A stretch of DNA of 11,455 nt from an uncultured bacterium (GTDB lineage Bacteria; Bacillota; Clostridia; Oscillospirales; Oscillospiraceae): NCBI GenBank assembly GCA_949288405.1, contig CASEKM010000168.1, positions 1-11,455 on the forward strand. Direction: 5' to 3'. Both the position numbers and the translations under genes were made by a program. The notes beneath the pieces are model-generated. The model was not told the origin of the DNA, searched no databases, and saw nothing but the letters and a program-made list of their open reading frames with translations. Positions 1 to 6,310 of the stretch are shown in pieces (the stretch's first letter is position 1; the number at the start of each line of letters is the position of its first letter).

Positions 1-155
1 GTACATTTTCTGGAAATTAAGGCCGCAGTGCGCCTGTTGGGAGGCGTGGGCACGGCCAGGAGGTTGTACCTTACAAAAGGGCGGCGGGGGCAAGCCCCCG
101 ACCTACGCCAGTGCGCGCCATTGAACCTTGTTAGATATTCTCCGCTCCCTTTGGC

Positions 156-182
156 GGGCGGCCACGTGGGGCCGCCCCTACA
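156..182. repeat. GC-rich REP-like hairpin, copy 1
   Basis: An 8-bp stem (GGGCGGCC at 156-163 with GGCCGCCC at 170-177) is followed by CTACA. The motif GGGCGGCCAC...CGCCCCTACA recurs at 257-282. Such short GC palindromes resemble dispersed intergenic repeats of clostridial gut bacteria; that assignment is inference. Confidence 0.5.
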
Positions 183-256
183 AGAGAGGTGGGGACCTGC
201 CCCCTCATCCGTCTGGCCTGGCGGCCAGCCACCTTCCCCCGAGGGGAAGCTTTGAC

Positions 257-282
257 GGGCGGCCACAGGAGTCGCCCCTACA
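257..282. repeat. GC-rich REP-like hairpin, copy 2
   Basis: This second copy of the GGGCGGCCAC...CGCCCCTACA motif lies 101 bases after the first. Its stem is imperfect (GGGCGGC with GTCGCCC, one G:T pair), but both outer parts match copy 1. Confidence 0.45.
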
Positions 283-463
283 GCGTCATACGCACCGGGA
301 GCATTGGCTGAGAAAACCCAGGCGCAGAAGCGGAACCGCACCAAAAGCAAATTTTGCACACCCAGGGCCCAGTGGCCCGGCGGAGATTTAGATTGTCACT
401 CAGATTTTGCGCGCCGGAAATCCAGCAATATATTAACAGTAGCGCATCCCCCGTAAAAGGGGT

Positions 464-531
464 CCGGGGAAAGCGGCCTATGGACCTAGGCGGAGCGCAG
501 CGCAGCCGTAGTCCATCGGACGCGTCCCCGG
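464..531. repeat. Nested palindromic element
   Basis: An outer 7-bp pair (CCGGGGA at 464-470 with TCCCCGG at 525-531) encloses an inner 6-bp pair (ATGGAC at 480-485 with GTCCAT at 511-516). The GC-rich core between them can fold further. GGGCGTTTT follows. It may be a structured RNA or a dispersed repeat; I recognise no named family. Confidence 0.35.
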
Positions 532-541
532 GGGCGTTTTG

Positions 542-569
542 CCTTCTTTTTCGCCATGGAAAAAGAAGG
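542..569. repeat. A/T-armed hairpin, related to 662-687
   Basis: An 11-bp perfect stem (CCTTCTTTTTC with GAAAAAGAAGG) closes a 6-nt loop. It is preceded by TTTTG and followed by TC. The same layout recurs at 662-687, so the two are probably one repeat family. A GC hairpin (CGCCGCC/GGCGGCG, 571-588) and a GCGAAAC/GTTTCGC hairpin (631-647) lie between them. Confidence 0.5.
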
Positions 570-661
570 TCGCCGCCCGCAGGCGGCGAAATCCCCCTGC
601 GAGCGGCGGAATGATCGAATGAACCTCGCAGCGAAACGAAGTTTCGCACAAAGTTCTTTTG

Positions 662-687
662 CCTACTTTTCTTTCAAGAAAAGTAGG
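662..687 (-). terminator. Hairpin abutting the PFL stop codon, probable operon end
   Basis: A perfect 12-bp stem (CCTACTTTTCTT at 662-673 with AAGAAAAGTAGG at 676-687) sits directly after the TGA stop of the PFL gene on the minus strand. There is no T-tract after it on that strand (CAAAAG follows), so it is not a canonical intrinsic terminator. Its position suggests it ends or protects the operon transcript. Confidence 0.45.
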
Positions 688-2046
688 TCAATTCTTCAAA
701 CTCTGCATAGGCGCGGGAATCCGCCCGCCCCGGGCCACGAAGTCCTTGGCGGAGAAGGGGTGCACCGGCTGCACCGGGGCGGAGCCCAGCAGTCCGCCGA
801 ACTCCACCACATCCCCCACCTGCTTGCCGGGGGCGGGGATCAGGCGAACGGCGGTGGTCTTGGAGTTGACCATGCCGATGGCCGCCTCGTCGGCGATGAT
901 GGCGGAGATGGTCTCGGCGGTGGTGTCCCCGGGGACGGCGATCATGTCCAGGCCCACCGAGCACACGCAGGTCATGGCCTCCAGCTTGTCCAGGGTGAGG
1001 GCCCCGGAGGAGGCCGCGGCGATCATACCCTCGTCCTCGCTCACCGGGATAAAGGCGCCGGACAGGCCGCCCACGTGGGAGGAGGCCATGACGCCCCCCT
1101 TCTTTACCGCGTCGTTCAAGAGGGCCAGGGCGGCGGTGGTGCCGTGGGTGCCGCACACCTCCAGGCCCATCTCCTCCAGGATGCGGGCTACGCTGTCCCC
1201 GATGGCGGGGGTGGGAGCCAGGGACAGGTCCACAATGCCGAAGGGGGTGTCCAGGCGGCGGCTGGCCTCCTGGGCCACCAGCTGGCCCATGCGGGTGATG
1301 CGGAAGGCGGTCTTCTTGATGGTCTCGGCCACCACGTCAAAGGGCTCTCCCTTCACGCTCTGGAGGGCGTGGTGGACCACGCCGGGGCCGGAGACGCCCA
1401 CGTTGATGACCTTCTCCGGCTCGCCCACCCCGTGGAAGGCGCCGGCCATAAAGGGGTTGTCCTCCACCGCGTTGCAGAAGACCACCAGCTTGGCGCAGCC
1501 GAAGCCCCCCTGGTCCGCCGTGCGGGCAGCCAGGTCCTTGATAGTCCGGCCCATGAGGGCCACCGCGTCCATGTCGATGCCCGCCTTGGTGGAGCCCACG
1601 TTGACGCTGGCGCACACCAGGTCGGTGGTGGACAGGGCCTCGGGGATGGAGTCGATCAGGTTCCGGTCGGCCTTGGTCATCCCCTTCTGTACCAGGGCAG
1701 AGAAGCCGCCGATGAAGTTGACCCCGGTTGTCTTGGCCGCCCGGTCCAGGGCGGCGGCGAAGGGGGCGTAGTTGTCCGTCTCCGCCGCCGCGGCCACCAG
1801 GGCGATGGGGGTGACGGAGATGCGCTTGTTGACGATGGGGATGCCGAACTCCTTCTCGATGGCCTCGCCGGTGGCCACCAGCTTCTCGGCGTACCGAGTG
1901 ATCTTGTCGTAGATGGCGTCACAGGCGGCCTTGGGGTCGCTGCGGGCGCAGGACAGCAGGGAGATCCCCATGGTGATGGTGCGCACATCCAGGTGCTGCT
2001 GGTCGATCATCTGGATGGTCTGCATGATTTCGTGCTGACTGAGCAT
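688..2046 (-). CDS. PFL family protein (UPF0210/DUF711)
   Basis: The 452-residue product has the full length and typical sequence of the UPF0210 (DUF711) family. It opens with the N-terminal stretch QTIQMIDQQHLDVRTITMGI and contains NFIGGFSALVQKG, VCASVNVGSTKAGIDMDAV and a C-terminal GMVNSKTTAVRLIPAPGK. No signal peptide or membrane segment is visible, so it is probably cytoplasmic. The biochemical role of the family is not established. The ATG start is preceded by AGGAGG with a good spacer. It is the last gene of a three-gene operon, 17 bp after the ACT gene. Pairing of UPF0210 with a small ACT protein is, from memory, conserved in other Firmicutes (SP_0238/SP_0239 in pneumococcus). That suggests the ACT protein senses a ligand, probably an amino acid, for the PFL partner; this last step is inference. 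Confidence 0.9.
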   Translation of the reverse strand: MLSQHEIMQTIQMIDQQHLDVRTITMGISLLSCARSDPKAACDAIYDKITRYAEKLVATGEAIEKEFGIPIVNKRISVTPIALVAAAAETDNYAPFAAALDRAAKTTGVNFIGGFSALVQKGMTKADRNLIDSIPEALSTTDLVCASVNVGSTKAGIDMDAVALMGRTIKDLAARTADQGGFGCAKLVVFCNAVEDNPFMAGAFHGVGEPEKVINVGVSGPGVVHHALQSVKGEPFDVVAETIKKTAFRITRMGQLVAQEASRRLDTPFGIVDLSLAPTPAIGDSVARILEEMGLEVCGTHGTTAALALLNDAVKKGGVMASSHVGGLSGAFIPVSEDEGMIAAASSGALTLDKLEAMTCVCSVGLDMIAVPGDTTAETISAIIADEAAIGMVNSKTTAVRLIPAPGKQVGDVVEFGGLLGSAPVQPVHPFSAKDFVARGGRIPAPMQSLKN

Positions 2047-2063
2047 TGGGCGATCCTCCTACA

Positions 2064-2333
2064 TTAAATTCTGTGCATGGCGTTAAAGATGTCCTCCCGC
2101 TGGATGCGGATGGACAGGTTCCGCTCCTGGCCCGCCTTCTCCAGCAGGGCGGAGATGTCCACGATAGACTTGTCGCAGGCGGTGGTGTCCACCAGCATGA
2201 CCATGGTGAAGTACTCCTGCAGAATGGTCTGGCTGATGTCCAGGATGTTGATGCTGTGCTGGGCCAGCAGGGAGCACACGGCGGCGGTGATGCCCACCTG
2301 GTCTTTTCCGATCACGGTCACGATAGCTTTCAT
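2064..2333 (-). CDS. Small ACT domain protein (UPF0237)
   Basis: The 89-residue protein is a single ACT domain. It starts MKAIVTVIGKDQVGITAAVC, where the GKDQVGI loop is the usual ligand-side turn, followed by a helix, NILDISQTIL and a second beta-alpha-beta unit. Free-standing ACT domains of this UPF0237 type resemble GcvR-like regulators and normally form dimers that bind an amino acid. The ATG overlaps the stop of the upstream nucleotidase gene as ATGA, which implies translational coupling. A frame upstream of this start is open to 2552, but it lies entirely inside the nucleotidase gene and is not homologous to ACT proteins, so I reject a longer start. The ligand cannot be read from the sequence. 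Confidence 0.88.
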   Translation of the reverse strand: MKAIVTVIGKDQVGITAAVCSLLAQHSINILDISQTILQEYFTMVMLVDTTACDKSIVDISALLEKAGQERNLSIRIQREDIFNAMHRI

Positions 2334-2974
2334 GGGGTCATTCCATCCTTTCCTGATGTGAGATCCATTTTTGTCTGTCCTGAGAGCTCCTCCCCGCTCT
2401 TCTGCAGCTCGTCCAGGGTGAGCTGAAAGCCGGGCAGAAAGCGCTCCATAAAGTAGTCCAGGGCGGGCAGGGGGTTCTCCCGCAGGGCGGCATAGGTCTG
2501 TTCCTCCGCGCTGCGGAACTCCACATTGCCCGCCTTGCGCTCCTCCACGCACTTGAGATAGGCGGACAGCTTGTCCGCCGCCTTTACCAGGGCACGCACC
2601 TCCGGGTCCGGGATGGTGAGGGCCTCCTCATAGGTGGGGCGGAACTCCTCCGGCAGCATGGACAGCAGCCGCCGCTCCGCCATGGCCTCCACCGACTTGT
2701 AGGCCCCCTGGATGTCCGGGTTGTCGTACTTGATGGGGGTGGGCAGGTCGCCGGTGAGGATCTCGCTGGCGTCGTGGTACAATGCCGCCACCGCCACCGC
2801 CCCCGCGTCCACCTGTCCGCCGAACTTCTCGTTGTGGATCACGGCCAGGGCGTGGGCCAGCACCGCCACCATGTGGGAGTGCTCCTGGATGTTTTCCGGG
2901 TTGGTGTTGCGCATCAGCCCCCACCGGGTGATGTATTTCATCCGGGCGATCATGGGAAAAAAATTGTAAGACAA
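2330..2974 (-). CDS. yfbR: HD-domain 5'-deoxynucleotidase, YfbR-like
   Basis: The 214-residue HD-family hydrolase is collinear with E. coli YfbR, which removes phosphate from deoxynucleoside 5'-monophosphates in a metal-dependent way. The YfbR active-site set is intact: RW at 17-18, EHS with His32, HD at 67-68 (YHDASE with Glu71), Asp76 in TGDLPTPIKY, and Asp134 in KAADKLSAY. The best start is a TTG at 2974 with AAGGA about 8 bases upstream. It preserves the SYNFF N-terminus seen before MIARM in homologues. An internal ATG at residue 8 is the alternative. This is the first gene of the operon with the ACT and PFL genes, served by a good sigma-A promoter at 3008-3036. Confidence 0.9.
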   Translation of the reverse strand: MSYNFFPMIARMKYITRWGLMRNTNPENIQEHSHMVAVLAHALAVIHNEKFGGQVDAGAVAVAALYHDASEILTGDLPTPIKYDNPDIQGAYKSVEAMAERRLLSMLPEEFRPTYEEALTIPDPEVRALVKAADKLSAYLKCVEERKAGNVEFRSAEEQTYAALRENPLPALDYFMERFLPGFQLTLDELQKSGEELSGQTKMDLTSGKDGMTP

Positions 2975-3007
2975 GGGCGTGTTCCTTCTTTCGTCAAGGT
3001 CCTTGTC

Positions 3008-3036
3008 ATTCTACCACAGCTCTCTCCGCTTGTAAA
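3008..3036 (-). promoter_or_regulatory. Sigma-A promoter of the yfbR-ACT-PFL operon
   Basis: On the minus strand, TTTACA (3031-3036) and TAGAAT (3008-3013) are separated by exactly 17 bp, with TGG before the -10 (extended -10). Transcription would start near 3001, about 27 nt before the TTG start. Confidence 0.75.
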
Positions 3037-3090
3037 TTGAAAAGGCCGCTTTTTCCCGCCCCAGCTCCCCCAGCAATTTCTCAAAACGCC

Positions 3091-3128
3091 ACAAAAATAC
3101 CGGCAGACACGCTGCGTATGTCTGCCGG
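3091..3128 (-). terminator. Intrinsic terminator of spoVT
   Basis: A perfect 10-bp stem (3100-3109 with 3119-3128, CCGGCAGACA/TGTCTGCCGG) is followed on the minus strand by TATTTTTG. It lies 26 bases after the spoVT stop. Confidence 0.85.
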
Positions 3129-3154
3129 CGCCCCTGGGAGGAGCCCGCTCCTCC

Positions 3155-3697
3155 TCAGCTCTCCATGTGCTTGCCCAGAAAAGCGGCGATGGACTGGGCC
3201 AGCTTGTACTCCACCTCGCCGCCCCCCAGCTCGTCCTCCGGGGAGGTAAAGATCACGCTGCCCAACACGTCCCCCTCGGACAGGATGGGGGCCGCGATGT
3301 CCAGGAAGAACCTTCCGTCATCGGCGCACAGGGGGATCCCCTCCTCCCCAGTCTTATGCTGGTAGATCTGCCGCCCCTCCATCAGCCGCTCCAGGTCGGG
3401 GGAGATCTGCTTGTCCATCAGCTCCCGCCGGGGCGCCCCCGCCACGGCGATGGTGTTGTCCCGGTCGGTGATCACCGCCGCGCGGCCAGTGGTGCGGTTC
3501 AGGGTCTCGCACAGCTGCCCGGCAAACTCCGTCAGCCCGCCCATCAGGGAATACTTCTTGAAGATCACACTTCCGTCCCGGTCCGTGTAGATCTCCAGGG
3601 GGTCACCCTCTCGGATACGCATGGTGCGGCGGATCTCCTTGGGGATGACCACGCGGCCCAGGTCGTCAATTCTTCTTACAATGCCAGTCGCTTTCAT
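3155..3697 (-). CDS. spoVT: Stage V sporulation protein T
   Basis: The 180-residue protein has the standard SpoVT architecture. An AbrB-type swapped-hairpin DNA-binding domain comes first (residues 1-50, MKATGIVRRIDDLGRVVIPK and RRTMRIREGDPLEIY), then a GAF-like domain (about 55-178). SpoVT is a forespore transcription factor that adjusts sigma-G-dependent genes late in sporulation and affects germination. The ATG start has GGGAGGAAG about 7 bases upstream. The gene is monocistronic: a terminator follows it, and its upstream region carries the duplicated forespore-type promoter described separately. Its presence indicates an endospore-forming host. AbrB itself is shorter and lacks the GAF part, so the assignment is firm. 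Confidence 0.95.
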   Translation of the reverse strand: MKATGIVRRIDDLGRVVIPKEIRRTMRIREGDPLEIYTDRDGSVIFKKYSLMGGLTEFAGQLCETLNRTTGRAAVITDRDNTIAVAGAPRRELMDKQISPDLERLMEGRQIYQHKTGEEGIPLCADDGRFFLDIAAPILSEGDVLGSVIFTSPEDELGGGEVEYKLAQSIAAFLGKHMES

Positions 3698-3738
3698 CTA
3701 TATACTTCCTCCCACGGTGTTTTCTTGGAAACAAGATA

Positions 3739-3767
3739 TAGTATCCGCAGGAAGCGGGGCGCTATGC
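3739..3767 (-). promoter_or_regulatory. Forespore sigma (sigma-G/F-like) promoter, proximal copy
   Basis: On the minus strand, GCATA (3763-3767) and GATACTA (3739-3745) are 17 bp apart. This is close to the sigma-G pattern (G-ATA, then CAT--TA), and GGATACTATA also fits the sigma-F -10. Transcription would start about 34 nt before the spoVT ATG. In B. subtilis spoVT is sigma-G dependent, which supports the call. No strong sigma-A pair is visible here. Confidence 0.6.
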
Positions 3768-3789
3768 AGAATTTCATGGAAACAAGATA

Positions 3790-3818
3790 TAGTATCCGCA
3801 GGAAGCGGGGCGCTATGC
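3790..3818 (-). promoter_or_regulatory. Forespore sigma-like promoter, distal duplicated copy
   Basis: This is the same GCATA/GATACTA pair as in the proximal copy, shifted exactly 51 bp upstream of spoVT by the tandem duplication. If used, it gives a transcript 51 nt longer. Confidence 0.5.
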
Positions 3819-3867
3819 AGAATTTCACAGGTCCGGGCTGGAAATTGGCGGAATCCGGGCTGTACGC

Positions 3868-3896
3868 AAAACGCCCCGGACCTGCCGTCCGGGGCG
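3868..3896 (-). terminator. Intrinsic terminator of pepD
   Basis: A 10-bp GC stem (3872-3881 with 3887-3896, CGCCCCGGAC/GTCCGGGGCG) has a 5-nt loop and is followed by TTTTG on the minus strand. It starts 7 bases after the pepD stop codon. Confidence 0.85.
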
Positions 3897-3903
3897 CCGC
3901 AGC

Positions 3904-5343
3904 TCACTTGCTCCGTTTCAAAACTTCCAGCAGAAAGGCCCACACCCGCTGGACCGAGGGGATGCTCATCCGCTCCCGGGGCGTGTGGATCTCCAGGAGG
4001 TCGGGGCCGATGGACACGCAGTCCAGGCCGGGCAGCTTTCCCGCCAGCAGGCCGCACTCCACTCCGGCGTGGATGGCCTCGATCCGGGGCTCCCGGCCGT
4101 ACTGCTCCCGGAACACCTGGACCATGCGTTCCCGCAGGGGCGATTCCTCCCGGTACTCCCAGGCCGGATAGTCCCCGGAGTACTCAACCGTTCCCCCCAA
4201 CTCCTCCATCAGGCAGGCCAGGCGGTCCTTGAGGGCCTCCTTCTGGGACCCCAGCGCGCTGCGCACAGAGAAGCAGGCGGACAGGGCCTCCTCCGCCGTC
4301 TCCAGGATCCCCAAGTTCAGCGAGGTCTGCACCAGGCCCGGGATCTCCCCGCTCATGGCCTGCACCCCGTTGGGCAGACAGGTGAGCATACACACCGCTC
4401 GGCGGGTGCTCTCCGCGTCCATAGGGGTCTCCCCTGCCGGGCAGTCCTCCGCCTTCAGGAACAGGCCGGGGTCGGCGGTGCGGTACTCCCGCCGCAGCTC
4501 CCCCTCCAGGTCCTCCAGCGCTCTGCGGACCGCCGCCGGGTCGGAGGTCACGATCTGTGCCCAGCTCTCTGTGGGGATGGCGTTGTCCTTGCCGCCCCCC
4601 GCCGCCCGGACCAGCCGCACCTGCGCCGCCCGGCCCGCCGCCCGCAGGGCCCGGCCCAGGAGCATGCTGGCATTGGCCCGCCCCCGGTGGATCTCCGTTC
4701 CTGAATGTCCGCCGGCCAGCCCGCCTGCAGTGACCCTCAGCCCGCTTCCCCCAAAGGGCTCCCGCCTGACAGGCAGGAGGCACCGGGTGCGGTTCCCGCC
4801 GGCACAGCTGACGGTGAAGACCCCCTCCGCCTCCGAATCCAGGTTGATGAGGGTCCGCCCCCGCAGGGGAGACACGTCCAGGGCGGCCGCCCCCAGCATC
4901 CCCACCTCCTCATCCACGGTGAGGACCACCTCCAGCCGGGGGTGGGGAATGTCCCCCGCATCCAGCAGAGCCAGGCACATGGCCGCGGCGATGCCGTCGT
5001 CGCCCCCCAGAGTGGTCCCCCGGGCTGCGATAAAGTCCCCGTCCACCTCCAGGTCCAGCCCCTCCCGGTCCAGGTCCTTGGAGCAGCCGGGCTCCTTTTC
5101 GCACACCATGTCCAGATGTCCCTGGAGGACCACCGGCTCCGCCCCCTCATAGCCGGGGGCGGCCTCCTTGATGAGGATGATGTTGTGGAGGGCGTCCTGG
5201 TGGTACTCCAGACCCCGCGCCCGGGCAAAGGCGGCACACCAGTCGCTCACCGCCTTGGTATTCCCCGAGCCGTGGGGGATGGCGCACAGGGCCTCAAAAA
5301 AGTGAAACACCGCCTGGGGCTCCAGGCCGGACAAAACTGCCAT
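3904..5343 (-). CDS. pepD: Aminoacyl-histidine dipeptidase (M20C)
   Basis: The 479-residue product matches the full length of PepD/Xaa-His dipeptidases, cytosolic zinc enzymes that cleave Xaa-His dipeptides such as carnosine. The M20 metal site is complete: His76 and Asp78 in GHLDMV, Asp115 in GGDDG, the catalytic and ligand pair Glu145-Glu146 in TVDEEVG, Asp169 in NLDSE, and the C-terminal His453 in EIHTPRERM. HAGVECG near residue 425 is also typical of the M20C group. The ATG at 5343 has GGAAAGGAG upstream. The gene is monocistronic, with its own sigma-A promoter and terminator. The role is peptide salvage; substrate range cannot be told from the sequence. Confidence 0.93.
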   Translation of the reverse strand: MAVLSGLEPQAVFHFFEALCAIPHGSGNTKAVSDWCAAFARARGLEYHQDALHNIILIKEAAPGYEGAEPVVLQGHLDMVCEKEPGCSKDLDREGLDLEVDGDFIAARGTTLGGDDGIAAAMCLALLDAGDIPHPRLEVVLTVDEEVGMLGAAALDVSPLRGRTLINLDSEAEGVFTVSCAGGNRTRCLLPVRREPFGGSGLRVTAGGLAGGHSGTEIHRGRANASMLLGRALRAAGRAAQVRLVRAAGGGKDNAIPTESWAQIVTSDPAAVRRALEDLEGELRREYRTADPGLFLKAEDCPAGETPMDAESTRRAVCMLTCLPNGVQAMSGEIPGLVQTSLNLGILETAEEALSACFSVRSALGSQKEALKDRLACLMEELGGTVEYSGDYPAWEYREESPLRERMVQVFREQYGREPRIEAIHAGVECGLLAGKLPGLDCVSIGPDLLEIHTPRERMSIPSVQRVWAFLLEVLKRSK

Positions 5344-5382
5344 ACTCGTCTGCTCCTTTCCAGCATTTGACGTTCTGCCGTT

Positions 5383-5411
5383 ATCTTACCCCGGCACAGT
5401 CCCTTTGACAA
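5383..5411 (-). promoter_or_regulatory. Sigma-A promoter of pepD
   Basis: TTGTCA (5406-5411) and TAAGAT (5383-5388) on the minus strand are 17 bp apart. The start would be near 5376, giving a leader of about 33 nt. Confidence 0.72.
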
Positions 5412-5462
5412 GGGATTTTTTGCCGCCGCCCCGGAGACAGACGGCCGTTTCCCCTGAAAACG

Positions 5463-5500
5463 CCAAAAGATCCCCAGGCTGGCATCAGCCTGGGGATCTT
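5463..5500 (-). terminator. Intrinsic terminator of hsp20
   Basis: A perfect 14-bp stem (5467-5480 with 5487-5500) has a 6-nt loop and ends in TTTT then GGCG on the minus strand. It lies 20 bases after the hsp20 stop. Confidence 0.85.
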
Positions 5501-5520
5501 GCCGCCTCTGCTCCGGCCTC

Positions 5521-5964
5521 TCAGCCGATGGCAATGGTGGAACTCTTGGGCAGCTCCTTTTTCTCCTGCTTGGGCAGGGAGATCTTCAGAATGCCGTCCT
5601 CGTACTTGGCCGCGATCTGGTCCGCCTCCACATCGCCCACATAGAAGCTGCGGCTGCAGGCGCCGGCATACCGCTCCTGGCGGATATACTTGCCCTCCTT
5701 GTCCTTCTGGTCCTTGTCCAGGCCCTTGCTGGCGCGGATGGTCAGGTAGCCGTCCTGCAGGTCCACACTGATCTCGTCCTTCTTGAAACCGGGCAGGTCG
5801 ACGTCCACCTCATAGGTGTTCTCGGTCTCCCGCACGTCGGTCTTCATCAGGTTCTTGGCGTTCTTGCCGTATAGGGGATCGCGTCCGCCCCACACGGGGA
5901 AGCGCATAAAGTCATCGTCAAAGAGATCATCAAACAAACTCTCACCAAAAATGCTGGGCAACAT
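5521..5964 (-). CDS. Small heat shock protein, Hsp20/alpha-crystallin
   Basis: The 147-residue small heat shock protein is an ATP-independent holdase for unfolding proteins in the cytoplasm. The N-terminal arm (1-40) is rich in Phe and Asp, with FDDLFDDDFMRFP. The alpha-crystallin domain (about 41-132) starts MKTDVRETENTYEVDVDLPG and contains the hallmark AAKYEDGILKISLPK. The C-terminal tail carries an IAI (I-x-I) oligomerisation motif at 144-146. The ATG has GGAGG at a good distance. A strong sigma-A promoter overlapped by a CIRCE indicates HrcA repression and heat induction. It is monocistronic and divergent from the recombinase gene. Confidence 0.95.
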   Translation of the reverse strand: MLPSIFGESLFDDLFDDDFMRFPVWGGRDPLYGKNAKNLMKTDVRETENTYEVDVDLPGFKKDEISVDLQDGYLTIRASKGLDKDQKDKEGKYIRQERYAGACSRSFYVGDVEADQIAAKYEDGILKISLPKQEKKELPKSSTIAIG

Positions 5965-6049
5965 AAGTCATTCCTCCATTCTTCGCACTTATTGCTTGCC
6001 CTGCGGGAGGAACCCCATCGCTGTGGCCCCTCTCTCTTGGAACAATTAT

Positions 6050-6078
6050 GTTATAGCACCACAGATTAGCACTGTCAA
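6050..6078 (-). promoter_or_regulatory. Sigma-A promoter of hsp20
   Basis: On the minus strand, TTGACA (6073-6078, perfect) and TATAAC (6050-6055) are 17 bp apart. The start would be near 6043, leaving a leader of about 78 nt. The -35 lies inside the CIRCE. Confidence 0.88.
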
Positions 6079-6092
6079 GCGCAGAGTGCTAA
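6066..6092. promoter_or_regulatory. CIRCE operator (HrcA binding site)
   Basis: TTAGCACTG, 9 bp, then GAGTGCTAA matches the CIRCE consensus TTAGCACTC-N9-GAGTGCTAA in 17 of 18 positions. It overlaps the -35 of the hsp20 promoter, so bound HrcA would block RNA polymerase. Confidence 0.93.
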
Positions 6093-6258
6093 AGTTCACA
6101 AAGGAACTAATTTTTGTTCACAATTTATCGCATTTTTCCTCTCTCGCTTAGAAAATATGGAAGAAAAACGGGGATTTCGAGGTGCCCGGACGTTTTTACC
6201 CCGCCCCAGGGATGTGGCCGAGGGCCGCATCGCGGGCCCAGACGGCTTTGCTTCGGTA

Positions 6259-6308
6259 TTTTCCCTCCGTTTGGTTAAAATAGAACCACCTATCTGTCGG
6301 AGGGAAAA
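6259..6308 (+). promoter_or_regulatory. 11-bp inverted repeat over the recombinase ribosome site
   Basis: TTTTCCCTCCG (6259-6269) and CGGAGGGAAAA (6298-6308) are perfect complements separated by 28 bp, with a smaller TGGTT/AACCA pair nested inside. The right arm contains the GGAGGG ribosome site of the recombinase gene. A TAAAAT -10-like box (6276-6281) lies between the arms, with only a poor -35. If RNA starts upstream of 6259, the hairpin hides the ribosome site. If it starts inside, the repeat could be a protein operator. The bases from 6093 to 6258 show no gene. Confidence 0.5.
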
Positions 6309-6310
6309 CA

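Larger units (their letters stand above)
1..687. other. Gene-free intergenic stretch rich in hairpins
   Basis: I see no credible protein gene here. The open frames present are arginine-, proline- and glycine-rich, have no good ribosome site, and run through palindromes. The stretch holds GC-rich hairpins in its first 300 bases, including a CGGGGGC/GCCCCCG hairpin at 85-100. A nested fold lies near 464-531, and a chain of hairpins runs from 542 to 687 up to the stop codon of the PFL gene. No tRNA or recognisable RNA family is visible. It looks like an accumulation site for dispersed intergenic repeats. Confidence 0.6.
3726..3827. repeat. Perfect 51-bp tandem duplication upstream of spoVT
   Basis: Copy 1 spans 3726-3776 and copy 2 spans 3777-3827. 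They match base for base and differ on both outer sides. The unit lies between the pepD terminator and the spoVT leader and contains one complete promoter-like motif per copy. Confidence 0.95.

Noticed and set aside
278..649. 123-codon minus-strand frame in the left intergenic region
   Set aside because: It runs through several hairpins, has Arg/Pro-rich repeat-like text and no ribosome site. It is probably translated repeat sequence.
556..2067. Long plus-strand open frame of about 500 codons opposite the PFL gene
   Set aside because: Its product is low-complexity Gly/His/Asp text, and it is exactly antisense to a well-recognised UPF0210 gene with a good ribosome site. It is a GC-driven shadow frame.
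2334..2552. Longer start for the ACT protein
   Set aside because: The added residues are an out-of-frame copy of the nucleotidase gene and are not ACT-like. The ATGA overlap start at 2333 gives a complete ACT domain.
3726..3827. CRISPR-like array
   Set aside because: There are only two directly abutting 51-bp copies with no spacers between them; this is a plain tandem duplication.
3698..4057. 119-codon minus-strand frame across the 51-bp repeats and pepD end
   Set aside because: It crosses the pepD terminator and the spoVT promoter region and overlaps pepD in another frame, with no recognisable content.
6259..6308. Second invertible promoter upstream of the recombinase
   Set aside because: The arms are only 28 bp apart and the right arm is the ribosome site itself. 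A translational or operator role is more plausible than inversion.
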